Assembly (NCBI GenBank): GCA_025354525.1
Contig: JANXMS010000218.1
Coordinates: 1 to 52,557, forward strand
Source: Acidobacteriota bacterium
GTDB lineage: Bacteria > Acidobacteriota > Terriglobia > Bryobacterales > Bryobacteraceae
DNA length: 52,557 bases
Direction of reading: 5' to 3'
Of this stretch, positions 1 to 7,355 are shown piece by piece. Each line of letters begins with the position of its first letter. Position 1 is the first letter of the stretch. The notes below the pieces were generated by a model, which was given only the letters and a program-made list of their open reading frames with translations, was not told the DNA's origin and made no database searches. Both the position numbers and the translations under genes were made by a program.

Positions 1-123
1 CCAGGATTTAGCGCATTGTGCCATCCCAGGTCGGCTACGAGCCCGCCGACAGTGGGCATGAAGCCACGGGAGCACCCGCCGCCGGTGGCAAGTCGACTTT
101 GGTAGTTGTCGTTTCGACCGTTT

Positions 124-555
124 CTAATTGTCGCCAAACACCATGCTGAACGCGATCGTGTTCGTTGATTCGACAATGAGTTCACTAGATGGAGGGGATG
201 TGAGTGTACACCCCAATGCCTTGTAAAACTCAGGCTTTTCAGCCAATGTTCGTGCCAGGGGCCGCATTCGGCGAATCGCTCCGTCGTGAATTCCGATGAA
301 GTAATGATTTTCATGCAACTTCGCGGTACTGTTGAATGAGGTGGCCTTGATGAAGTTAAAATACAAGGCCGGGTTCTGCCCTTCTGCCATAAGAACTGAT
401 TCTGATCGTCGCAAGAATTCATCGACTTCTTGACGCAGGTGGTACCGAAATAGCCTCACGTCCTCTGTTGCTTCCGGATCTGATTCGGAAAGCCCGTTCC
501 GCGTCGGCGGTTCCCAAAATGCGTTATTGAAAAGTCGTGGCCGCAGGTCAGTCAT
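124..555 (-). CDS. Hypothetical protein, possibly truncated peptidase-like
   Basis: This 143-residue protein is not recognised with confidence. It has no signal peptide or membrane segment. The central stretch around residues 80-110 (HYFIGIHDGAIRRM...LAEKP) resembles the start of a family of phage-exclusion-type metallopeptidase-like proteins, in which a 'YFIGI..G.I' segment precedes a HExxH zinc motif. That comparison is from memory and weak. No HExxH is present, and the frame stops soon after, so the gene may be a 5' remnant. It is the last minus-strand gene of the leftmost cluster, 332 nt downstream of a broken hicA. The ATG at 555 is the only good start visible. The stop sits inside a 19-base sequence that recurs inverted near 25.86 kb. 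Confidence 0.45.
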   Translation of the reverse strand: MTDLRPRLFNNAFWEPPTRNGLSESDPEATEDVRLFRYHLRQEVDEFLRRSESVLMAEGQNPALYFNFIKATSFNSTAKLHENHYFIGIHDGAIRRMRPLARTLAEKPEFYKALGCTLTSPPSSELIVESTNTIAFSMVFGDN

Positions 556-887
556 GTTTTAATTATGGCAACTCCACAGCGTCGAGAAGACCTATCGAAT
601 CGCGACGAATGAATCGTCGCTCGCGAAGAGACGCTAAGAAATACTCACCGCCCTGATCATTGCGAGTTGGTGGCGGATTTCCCACTATCAGGAAGTTGGC
701 GAGCCCTAAGACCCTTTCGGGAAGTCGCCCATGGTTGTGATGCTCAAACCGTCGATGTACGGCTGTGGGCAAGGGATTCCGTCGATCAAACCAGTCAAGT
801 CAGACCAGGAACCGTGAAAAGTAAGTCCGGCGCGCGCTCTACTCGAGACTGAAGCGCCGGAGTAATTCCTCCAGGCGTTACCGTCAC
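556..887. other. Stretch without a supported gene
   Basis: Short open frames occur on both strands, but none has a convincing start, family similarity or codon pattern. It lies between a broken hicA (ends at 888) and the hypothetical gene starting at 555. It may contain further decayed sequence of the same accessory cluster. Confidence 0.4.
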
Positions 888-1108
888 TCACAGGAATGCG
901 ATGAAGTCCTCCACTGCAAGACCGGCACCACAAAGGATCGCCCGCAAGGTGCGCGATCCAACTCCTTGTGATCGGGCACAACGACTTGGGCCATAGGTTC
1001 GTCGCGGCGAAGGACCATGTGGCGGCCTTCTTGTCGGCGCAATCGAAAGCCAACTTTTGCCAACGCTTTTGCGCAATCACGGCCAGAAACGCTCGGGAGC
1101 TTACTTAC
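888..1108 (-). pseudogene. hicA: hicA-like toxin, frameshifted
   Basis: Two overlapping minus-strand frames together make a HicA mRNA-interferase fold. The first reads SKLPSVSGRDCAKALAKVGF, then a segment with the expected histidine (EGRHMVLRRDEP) and VVVPDHKELDR. After that the reading must shift by one base near 950-955, where GCGCA stands in place of an expected GCGGCA, to continue as TLRAILCGAGLAVEDFIAFL and stop at 888. That C-terminus is typical of HicA. The codon at the expected start is GTA, not GTG, and no canonical start is visible in frame between hicB and the HicA core. The gene directly abuts the hicB stop, as in an intact hicBA operon. I infer an inactive toxin; a sequencing error is the alternative. 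Confidence 0.75.
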
Positions 1109-1311
1109 ACAGCGACCAGAAGAGTATCGAATCGCTCTTCCGAAACGGGCAAGTGATCTTCCACTAAGACCGTGACATAAAGCTCAATTGCGGCTCGAAT
1201 ATTGCTCACCGCTTCCTCGCGGGTTTTTCCTTGGCTTACGCAGCCCGGCAGGCTCAAGCATTCCGCCACCCACTGCCCATCTTCGCCCTTAAAAACTACG
1301 GCTTGTCTCAT
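1105..1311 (-). CDS. hicB: HicB-family antitoxin
   Basis: A 68-residue protein of the HicB/UPF0150 type. The N-terminal half has the family's strand pattern (AVVFKGEDGQWVAECLSLPGC) followed by the SQGKTREEAVSNIRAAIELY helix, which forms the partial RNase H-like fold that binds HicA. No long C-terminal DNA-binding domain is attached, so this is the short form. A strong ribosome-binding site (GGGAGG) lies just upstream of the ATG at 1311. The gene is intact while its toxin partner immediately downstream is frameshifted and lacks a canonical start, so it is an orphan antitoxin in practice. Function is inferred from family knowledge; the reading frame and the pairing are visible directly. Confidence 0.8.
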   Translation of the reverse strand: MRQAVVFKGEDGQWVAECLSLPGCVSQGKTREEAVSNIRAAIELYVTVLVEDHLPVSEERFDTLLVAV

Positions 1312-1559
1312 TTGCCTCCCTCATAACCGAAAGAAGCCCAGTTGCTTCTCAAAGACAGTTCGCCCTTTTCACTCGATTAGCGGTGGTACTGGCCGCCGTG
1401 ATGCGCAGGGCGTGCCTCTAGTAGGGGTCGATGACGGCCCCGGCCCTCAGCGAGACTACACCGTTCGGGTGCCAAATGTAACGGGTTTTAAACGTGCGTC
1501 GGCAACGGATATTCCTGTGATACGCTCGCACATTCTGCCGAATCCGGTGTCATCCGGTT

Positions 1560-1773
1560 TCAGAGGTCGCTAGGTTCGAGGCCAGTCTTCTTCGCGATTT
1601 TGGAAAGTATGGTGGGCCCGACTTCGTCAGAGTCGTGGAAGGAAAAGGGGGTAGTCGGCCCATTTTTTCTTCTTCATGATTTTGTGGGAACCAACGGTGC
1701 GGTCGTGCCGCCAACCTATTCGCAGGAGGGCGGCGAAAACACTCCGCGCCTTCGTAGAGGGCCAAGAACTCAA
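1560..1773 (-). pseudogene. hicA: Second hicA-like toxin, frameshifted in a C5 run
   Basis: A HicA/YcfA-like toxin begins with TTG at 1773, overlapping the hicB stop (TTGA), so translation would be coupled. It reads SSWPSTKARSVFAALLRIGW, then DRTVGSHKIMKKKKWADY with the conserved histidine. It then runs into a premature stop unless one base is removed from the GGGGG run at 1647-1651 (plus strand). After that correction it continues FSFHDSDEVGPTILSKIAKK and ends GLEPSDL at 1560. The 214-nt span is one base over a multiple of three, consistent with a single insertion. A homopolymer is a classic place for slippage or a sequencing error, so either true inactivation or an error is possible. Confidence 0.75.
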
Positions 1774-1976
1774 GCGGCGATGTCGAACGTCGCGTTCACC
1801 GAATGTGGAGGGAGCTCAGAGTGAGCGATCCGATCCTGCACTATTTCAAGTGCTGCTGCTTGCGCATTTTGAATAGCGTCCTGTCGTGAGTTTCCGTACA
1901 GGATGATGTTCAGTTCCGGGATATTCGCGATCCAGCGGCCATCCACTTCCCGATCCAGTGCAATCGTGAGCTTCAT
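1770..1976 (-). CDS. hicB: HicB-like antitoxin, second copy
   Basis: A 68-residue UPF0150/HicB-like protein. The N-terminus (MKLTIALDREVDGRWIANIP) and the GNSRQDAIQNAQAAALEIV helix match the antitoxin fold. It is clearly diverged from the first HicB at 1105-1311 and so belongs to a separate module. Its stop overlaps the TTG start of the hicA remnant downstream. Upstream, only 4 nt separate it from the stop of a secreted hypothetical protein, so the three are probably co-transcribed. The antitoxin frame is intact and the toxin frame is not. Confidence 0.75.
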   Translation of the reverse strand: MKLTIALDREVDGRWIANIPELNIILYGNSRQDAIQNAQAAALEIVQDRIAHSELPPHSVNATFDIAA

Positions 1977-1980
1977 GAGC

Positions 1981-2598
1981 TTACGGTCGGAGATAGTCGG
2001 GGATCGGGAACTTAAGCTTTCCGACTTTGCCTTGGATTTGGACGCTCATTTCCGTTTCGCGGTCAGAGGCGGAGAAGATCGGCTGGCCGTCTTCGGCTTT
2101 GGTGGGGAAGACGAGCCAGAAAATTTCATAAGCATAGTCTCGCGGAGCCAGCGGGGCGAGGGCCGGGAGGTCTCGCAATTGGGGCGCGCTCGTCCCGCGG
2201 ACGAAGCGAGGGGAATTGCCCAACAGAGCCACCCAGCCGCTGGGGATGATGCCGGAACCTTCGCGAGGATCGATCTCGATTTGGACGATGATCTCACCAG
2301 CAGCCTGTGCGTCGGCGACGAGCTTTTGCGTCTCGGCGGCGGTAAGGCTTTTGGAAAGCTGTTCCAGGCGGGCCCGCGCTTTGATGATTTGGGGCGTCAG
2401 CCACGTGGCCCGCACTTTGAAGTTATAGCTGCGGTCGGTGGACGTTATCCGGAGGTCGAAGGTTTTTCCGACCTGGCCAGCGACCCTTCCCGCGAGGACG
2501 AGCTTCTTGGCTAGTTTCGCGTCCCAGGTAAGATAGCTGTCGTCGGCAGGGAGAACGTTCGCGAGGCCGACAGCGGCGAGGAGGAGGCGGCGCGTCAT
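1981..2598 (-). CDS. Secreted hypothetical protein
   Basis: A 205-residue protein with an N-terminal export signal (MTRRLLLAAVGLANVLPA). The mature part opens YLTWDAKLAKKLVLAGRVAG and continues with alternating strands, a charged helix near residues 75-95 (ARLEQLSKSLTAAETQKLVAD), and a C-terminus ending FPIPDYLRP. I do not recognise a family. It is divergent from the FAD oxidoreductase gene, with 25 bp between the two starts, and sits 4 nt upstream of a hicB gene. A periplasmic or surface location follows from the signal; nothing more can be assigned. Confidence 0.65.
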   Translation of the reverse strand: MTRRLLLAAVGLANVLPADDSYLTWDAKLAKKLVLAGRVAGQVGKTFDLRITSTDRSYNFKVRATWLTPQIIKARARLEQLSKSLTAAETQKLVADAQAAGEIIVQIEIDPREGSGIIPSGWVALLGNSPRFVRGTSAPQLRDLPALAPLAPRDYAYEIFWLVFPTKAEDGQPIFSASDRETEMSVQIQGKVGKLKFPIPDYLRP

Positions 2599-2623
2599 TA
2601 CCTTATAGAGTATAGGAGGATCT

Positions 2624-4267
2624 ATGAAAACTCTTCTTGTCCTTTCGATTTTGGCGGTGAATACCTTTGCCGCTCCGCAGTCGTTTGATGTCGTCGTCTA
2701 TGGCTGTACTTCAGGGGCCGTGACGGCCGCCGTGCAGACGAAGAAGATGGGCAAGACTGTCGTGATGGTTTGCCCGGAACGGCACTTGGGCGGGCTGACG
2801 GCGGGTGGATTGGGGTGGACCGATTCGGGGAATAAGGCCGTGATCGGGGGGCTGTCGCGGGAGTTTTATCATCGCGTTTGGCAGCACTACGCCAAGCCGG
2901 AAGCGTGGAAATGGCAGAAGCAAGCAGACTTCGGCAACAAGGGCCAAGGCACCGTGGCGCTGGACCAGGAGGCGCGGACCATGTGGATCTTCGAGCCGCA
3001 TGTGGCCGAACAGGTCTACGAACAGTGGGTGAAAGAGTTGAAGATTCCGGTGGTAAGGAATGCTTGGCTCGACCGGGGCAAAGGTGTGAAGAAGCAGGGC
3101 GATCGGATTGTTTCGATCACGATGGTCGACGGGAAGAGCTACGCGGGGAAGATGTTCCTGGATGCTACCTACGAAGGCGACTTGATGGCCGCGGCGGGGG
3201 TTAGCTATCACGTGGGGCGCGAGGCGGGGAGCACCTATGGCGAAAAATGGGCGGGGGTACAAACGGGTGTTTTGCACCATCGGCACCATTTTGGAGCTGT
3301 AAAAGCGCCTGTTTCGCCGTATGTCGTACCGGGCGACCCAAAGAGCGGGGTGCTGCCGCGCATCAGCACCGCGCCGCCGGGAAACTACGGGGAGGCGGAT
3401 AGCAAGATTCAGGCCTACTGCTTCCGGATGTGTCTGACGAAGGTTCCGGAGAATCGGGTGCCGTTTGCGAAGCCAGCCGGATATGACCCGAAGGAGTACG
3501 AGTTGCTTGTGCGGATTTTTGAGGCTGGGTGGCGGGAGACGTTTCAGAAGTTCGATGCAATTCCGAACGGGAAGACGGATACGAACAACCATGGGCCGTT
3601 CAGCACCGATAACATCGGGCGGAATTGGGACTATCCGGAAGCGAGCTATGCGCGGCGGAAGGCCATTGAACAAGAACATGCGCAGTATCAGCAGGGCTGG
3701 TTGTACTTCATTGCGAATGACCCGCGGGTGCCGGAGGACGTGAGAACGGAGATGGCGAAGTGGGGGCTGGCAAAAGATGAGTTTAAGGGGAGTGGCAATT
3801 GGCCGCACCAGATGTACATCCGGGAGGCGCGGCGGATGACGGGGCAATCCGTGATGACGGAGAACGAACTGCTGAAAAAGAGGGCGACTCCCGAGTCGGT
3901 CGGGATGGGTTCGTACGGCATGGATTCGCACAATATTCAGCGGTACATCACACCGGAAGGCTATGTGCAGAACGAAGGCGATATTGGCGTGAGCACGAAC
4001 GGACCGTACCAGATTTCGTACGGATCGATTGTGCCGAAGCGAGGGCAGGTGGCGAATTTGCTGGTGCCGGTTTGTCTATCGAGTTCGCATATCGCGTATG
4101 GGTCGATTCGCATGGAGCCGGTGTTTATGATTTTGGGCCAGTCGGCGGCGACTGCGGCGGTGATGGCGATCGAGAAGAACTTGGCGGTTCAGGAGGTGTC
4201 CTACGCGGAGTTGAAAGCGCGCTTGGAGAAAGACGGGCAGGTTTTGGATTACCGGGCGGCTAAGTAG
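2624..4267 (+). CDS. Secreted FAD-dependent oxidoreductase
   Basis: A 547-residue protein of the FAD_oxidored type. A signal peptide (MKTLLVLSILAVNTFA) precedes a Rossmann dinucleotide-binding segment (FDVVVYGCTSGAVTAAV), then a second conserved stretch (ERHLGGLTAGGLGWTDSGN) typical of the family. The C-terminal region has RMEPVFMILGQSAATAAVMA, the usual FAD-contacting end. Family members are predicted periplasmic oxidoreductases of unknown substrate, often near sugar-degradation genes in Acidobacteriota and Planctomycetota. A clear GGAGG ribosome-binding site lies before the ATG at 2624. The 3' end overlaps the convergent esterase gene by 19 bp. Substrate unknown. Confidence 0.85.
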   Translation: MKTLLVLSILAVNTFAAPQSFDVVVYGCTSGAVTAAVQTKKMGKTVVMVCPERHLGGLTAGGLGWTDSGNKAVIGGLSREFYHRVWQHYAKPEAWKWQKQADFGNKGQGTVALDQEARTMWIFEPHVAEQVYEQWVKELKIPVVRNAWLDRGKGVKKQGDRIVSITMVDGKSYAGKMFLDATYEGDLMAAAGVSYHVGREAGSTYGEKWAGVQTGVLHHRHHFGAVKAPVSPYVVPGDPKSGVLPRISTAPPGNYGEADSKIQAYCFRMCLTKVPENRVPFAKPAGYDPKEYELLVRIFEAGWRETFQKFDAIPNGKTDTNNHGPFSTDNIGRNWDYPEASYARRKAIEQEHAQYQQGWLYFIANDPRVPEDVRTEMAKWGLAKDEFKGSGNWPHQMYIREARRMTGQSVMTENELLKKRATPESVGMGSYGMDSHNIQRYITPEGYVQNEGDIGVSTNGPYQISYGSIVPKRGQVANLLVPVCLSSSHIAYGSIRMEPVFMILGQSAATAAVMAIEKNLAVQEVSYAELKARLEKDGQVLDYRAAK

Positions 4268-5091
4268 CCGAGGCTGGTGAGGAACTCGATCATGCGGGCC
4301 GTGGTTTTTTCGTAGTATTCGTTGTTGGCGCGGCCGTGATTGAAGAAGCCGTGGGTTTGGCCGGGGTAGGAGACGAGTTCGCATTTGGTGCCGAGGGAGA
4401 CGGCTTTGTCGCGGTAGAGTTCGATGGGGCGGAAGGGGACGGTGGTATCGGCTTCGCCGTGGAAGATGATGGTGGGCGGGGCTCCGCGCTGGAGGTGGTG
4501 GAAAGGGGAGAGGTCGTTGGCGGGGACGCCTAAACGTTCTGCCGAGAGACTGGCGGGGAAGACGAGGGCGGGGTTGAACAGGACGAGAGCGTCGGGGCGG
4601 GAGCTGGCTTTTTCAATCTCGCTGGGTTCTTCGAAGCCGGGCACGGTGGCGGTGGCGGCGGCGAGGTGGCCCCCGGCGGAGCCTCCACCGGCGGCGATGC
4701 GGTTCGGGTCAATGCCTAGGCGCTGGGCGTTGAGGCGGACGTATCGGAGGGCGGATTTGGCGTCGCGGACGCAGGAATCGACCTTCACTTGGTGTCGGGA
4801 GGCGACGCGGTAGTCGGCGGTGATGGCGACCATGCCGCGGGAGGCGAGGAGCTTGGAGTGGTTTTCAAACTGGGCGGGAGAGCCATTGGCCCAGCCACCG
4901 CCGAAGAAGAAGACGATGGCGGGGCGGGAGTCAGTGGCGGCGTGGCCGGGGGGAGTGTAGATCCAGAGGCGGAGTTGGACGTCGCCGACGCGCTTGTAGA
5001 CTTCTTCCTGGGCACCGGCGAGGGTGGGCGGGTACTTCAGTTGGGCGAAGGTCGGGAGAGCCAGAGCGGCGACGAGGAGGGCAAGGCGCAT
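4249..5091 (-). CDS. Secreted alpha/beta-hydrolase (BD-FAE/HSL-like esterase)
   Basis: A 280-residue alpha/beta-hydrolase. I place the start at the ATG at 5091 because the reading frame then opens with a signal peptide (MRLALLVAALALPTFA). The longer frame upstream runs over the divergent DUF1080 gene and looks non-coding. The oxyanion region is FFFGGGWANGS, the nucleophile motif is GGGSAGGHLA, the acid lies in HGEADTTVPF, and the catalytic histidine in QTHGFF. This arrangement matches esterases of the acetyl-xylan/feruloyl or HSL type, which fits the xylanase elsewhere in the window, though the substrate is not determined. Only 43 bp separate its start from that of the divergent gene. Confidence 0.85.
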   Translation of the reverse strand: MRLALLVAALALPTFAQLKYPPTLAGAQEEVYKRVGDVQLRLWIYTPPGHAATDSRPAIVFFFGGGWANGSPAQFENHSKLLASRGMVAITADYRVASRHQVKVDSCVRDAKSALRYVRLNAQRLGIDPNRIAAGGGSAGGHLAAATATVPGFEEPSEIEKASSRPDALVLFNPALVFPASLSAERLGVPANDLSPFHHLQRGAPPTIIFHGEADTTVPFRPIELYRDKAVSLGTKCELVSYPGQTHGFFNHGRANNEYYEKTTARMIEFLTSLGYLAAR

Positions 5092-5134
5092 GAAGAGATT
5101 ATGTCGCAAGCCGAGCTTTGGTAGTTTAGAGGCT

Positions 5135-5944
5135 ATGCGTATTTGTTTGTCCCTCCTTGTGATGATGGCCGCAGCCTTGAGCGCGGCGGAACCCAATAAG
5201 CTGACCGCGGAAGAGAAGGCAGCGGGCTGGAAGCTGCTTTTCGATGGCAAGTCGATGAAGGGCTGGGAGGACATTCGGAAGGCCACGCCGCCGGGAGATT
5301 CCTGGGTGATTGAAGACGGTTGTTTGAAATCGGTGCCGGAGCCGAAGTTGCGGGAGGATCTGTTTTCGGCGGCGAAGTATGGGGATTTTGAGCTGGTTTT
5401 TGAATGGAAGATTTCGGCGGGCGGGAACAGCGGGGTGAAGTATCGGGTGCAGGATCGGTTTTGGATTGATGAACGGCGGATCAAGGAGTTCAAGAAGTTT
5501 GAGGACTTGGCCAACGACGCGGTGAGGAACCGGAAGGGGACGCGGAAGGACGGGACGCAGGAGTATATCGTCGGCTTTGAGTATCAAGTGATCGACAACG
5601 TTAAGCACAAAGACGCCCAGCGCGGCGCTTATTATCAGGCGGGGGCGCTATACGGGATGGTTCCGGCGACGCAGGCGGCATCGAAGCCGGTGGGGGAATT
5701 TAATCAGGCCCGGGTGACCGTGAAGGGGAAGCACTTCGAGCACTGGTTGAACGGGGTGAAGGTGGCGGAGGGGGAGATGGATGCGCCGGCTGCGCTGGCG
5801 AAGACGGCGGAGCGGTGGACGAAGGAATCGTTGATCTATCAGGCGCTGGCGAATCAGCCGGTGAAGCAGTGCCCGATTACGCTGCAGAACCACGGCGATG
5901 CGGCGTGGTTCCGGAACATAAAGATTCGCTCGATTACGAACTAG
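5135..5944 (+). CDS. DUF1080 (3-keto-disaccharide hydrolase-like) secreted protein
   Basis: A 269-residue protein with a signal peptide (MRICLSLLVMMAAALSAAE) and one DUF1080 domain. Recognisable points are GWKLLFDGKSMKGWED near the N-terminus, the strand FELVFEWKISAGGNSGVKYR, EYQVIDN, and the closing QNHGDAAWFRNIKIRSI. The domain is a concanavalin-like beta-sandwich; some relatives act on 3-keto-glucosides. The ATG at 5135 is chosen because it begins the signal peptide. The last 100 bp are duplicated at 6146-6248, next to a degraded copy of the end of the convergent esterase gene. Confidence 0.85.
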   Translation: MRICLSLLVMMAAALSAAEPNKLTAEEKAAGWKLLFDGKSMKGWEDIRKATPPGDSWVIEDGCLKSVPEPKLREDLFSAAKYGDFELVFEWKISAGGNSGVKYRVQDRFWIDERRIKEFKKFEDLANDAVRNRKGTRKDGTQEYIVGFEYQVIDNVKHKDAQRGAYYQAGALYGMVPATQAASKPVGEFNQARVTVKGKHFEHWLNGVKVAEGEMDAPAALAKTAERWTKESLIYQALANQPVKQCPITLQNHGDAAWFRNIKIRSITN

Positions 5945-6145
5945 CGGAAGAGCTGGGGAGCGAGGTGTGCGCCCCTTCGGTGACGACCTATTCCTGCTGC
6001 CCGTTGCGTTTGGTTAAGCGGTCGTCTTTGCCGCAGGCGATCCAGAGGAGCTTGCGCTGATCGTTGGCTTTGGCGGCGGGAGGTCAGTGGGGATACCGCC
6101 TTAGCTGAAGGCAGCGACTTGGGAGGAGGTATCGAGGTGGCCGGC
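5945..6145 (-). pseudogene. Degraded duplicate of the 3' end of the esterase gene
   Basis: The plus-strand sequence from 5945 repeats that from about 6248 onward, which is the 3' end of the downstream minus-strand esterase gene. Both contain CGGAAGAG.TGGGGAGC, GTGTGCGCCCCTTCGGTGAC, GGTCGTCTTTGCCGCAGG and CGATCCAGAGGAGCTTG in the same order. This copy has lost roughly 85 bp in several pieces and carries no open frame. It keeps the same 'LFR stop' ending in antisense. It is one half of a tandem duplication whose other half is the DUF1080 remnant next to it. Confidence 0.8.
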
Positions 6146-6248
6146 GGCGCTGGTGAATCAGCCGGCGAAGCGGAGTTCGATTACGCCGCAGAACCACGGC
6201 GATGCGGCGTGGTTCCGGAACATTAAGATTCGCCAGTTGGGGAATTAG
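6146..6248 (+). pseudogene. Duplicate of the 3' end of the DUF1080 gene
   Basis: This segment matches 5842-5944 at a constant offset of 304 bp. Shared blocks include GGCGCTGG.GAATCAGCCGG and the long stretch GAACCACGGCGATGCGGCGT, then GGTTCCGGAACAT.AAGATT and a TAG stop. No start or upstream part of the gene is present. Because the stop of this copy overlaps the stop of the real esterase gene, the original junction between the two convergent genes can be read from it. Confidence 0.85.
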
Positions 6249-7327
6249 CGGAAGAGTTGGGGAGCAAGAGTCGAGAGGGAGCGCCGCCAGACGAGCCAGG
6301 TGTGCGCCCCTTCGGTGACGACGTATTCGTGCTTCACGTTGCGTTCTTTCAAGAAGGCGACGAACTTGTTGTTGGCGTCGATGAGGCGGTCGTCTTTGCC
6401 GCAGGCGATCCAGAGGAGCTTGAGTTGGTCGTTGGCTTTGGCGGTGAGGTTGGGGAATGTTTGCGCGAAGTCGCCGGGGATGCCGCCGGAGCTGAAGGCA
6501 CCGAGTTGAGAGAAAGTTTCGAGGTGGTTGAGGCCGACGACGAGGGTTTCGGCTCCGCCCATGGATAGGCCGGCGAGGGCGCGCTGGGCTCGGTTGGTGG
6601 AGGCTCGGTAGGTTTTCTCGACGGTCGGGATGACCTCTTTCAAGAGCGACTCGCCGAAGAGGTCGAAGCTCTTTTTGCCCATGGTGCGATTCTGCAAGAC
6701 TTCGAGGGTTCCGTAGCCGAGGGTCATGACGACGAGCATTGGTTTGGCTTTGCCTTGGGCGATGAGGTTGTCGAGGATGACGTGGGCTTGGCCGACGGAG
6801 GTCCAGCCGCTTGCGTCGTCCGAGAAGCCGTGGAGGAGATAGAGAACGGGGTATTTCGTCTTGGCTTTGGGGTCGTAGCCGGGCGGGGTGTAGACGAAGA
6901 AGTCGCGCTGATCCTGGCAGATGGCGGAGCGGAAGAAGTGATGATGGACGGTGCCGCGGGGGACGTCGCGGGTTTCCCACAGGAGGGAGGCGTCGGGCGA
7001 GGGGACGTGGAACATGCTCGTGGTGCTGAGCAGGTTCGGCTTCATGGACGGATTGCCGGGGTCGATGAGGCTGACGCCGTCAGCGTTGAAGGAGTATCCG
7101 TACATGTCGGGGGCGAGGGCTTCGGTGGTGATGGACCAGACGCCTTTGTCGTCCTTGACCAGGTCGGCGGGGCGGCCGCCTTCTCGGTTGAGGGTGACCT
7201 TGGCGGCGTTGGGGGCGCGGAAGCGGAGGGTGACTCGACGGTCGGGATGGACCTCGGGAGAGACGAGGCGGGGCGGTGGGCCTTGGGCGAGTAAGGCAAA
7301 GGGAAGGAGGAAGAGGAGTGCACGCAT
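6245..7327 (-). CDS. Secreted esterase, enterochelin-esterase/XynZ-like
   Basis: A 360-residue protein. After a short signal peptide (MRALLFLLPFALLAQ) comes an E-set/Ig-like domain (residues about 20-120: VTLRFRAPNAAKVTLNREGG), then an esterase-D type alpha/beta-hydrolase. That domain has the strand YPVLYLLHGFSDDASGW, nucleophile motif ALAGLSMGGAETL, acid in ACGKDDRLID and histidine in TEGAHTWLVWRR. This two-domain layout is that of the Fes/YieL and XynZ feruloyl-esterase group, so a role in releasing esterified groups from plant polymer is likely but not proven. It converges on the DUF1080 gene across the duplicated junction, and starts 28 bp from the divergent amidase operon. Confidence 0.85.
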   Translation of the reverse strand: MRALLFLLPFALLAQGPPPRLVSPEVHPDRRVTLRFRAPNAAKVTLNREGGRPADLVKDDKGVWSITTEALAPDMYGYSFNADGVSLIDPGNPSMKPNLLSTTSMFHVPSPDASLLWETRDVPRGTVHHHFFRSAICQDQRDFFVYTPPGYDPKAKTKYPVLYLLHGFSDDASGWTSVGQAHVILDNLIAQGKAKPMLVVMTLGYGTLEVLQNRTMGKKSFDLFGESLLKEVIPTVEKTYRASTNRAQRALAGLSMGGAETLVVGLNHLETFSQLGAFSSGGIPGDFAQTFPNLTAKANDQLKLLWIACGKDDRLIDANNKFVAFLKERNVKHEYVVTEGAHTWLVWRRSLSTLAPQLFR

Positions 7328-7355
7328 GACGTAGGAATTCTATCCTAGAAAGCGC

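Noticed and set aside
1-119. Minus-strand frame reading NDNYQSRLATGGGCSRGF and DLGWHNALNP at the window edge
   Set aside because: Looks protein-like but is too short, has no start inside the window and no recognised family; left uncalled.
2711-3931. Long minus-strand frame opposite the FAD oxidoreductase gene
   Set aside because: Arg/Pro/His-rich shadow of a well-supported gene; no family or start signal.
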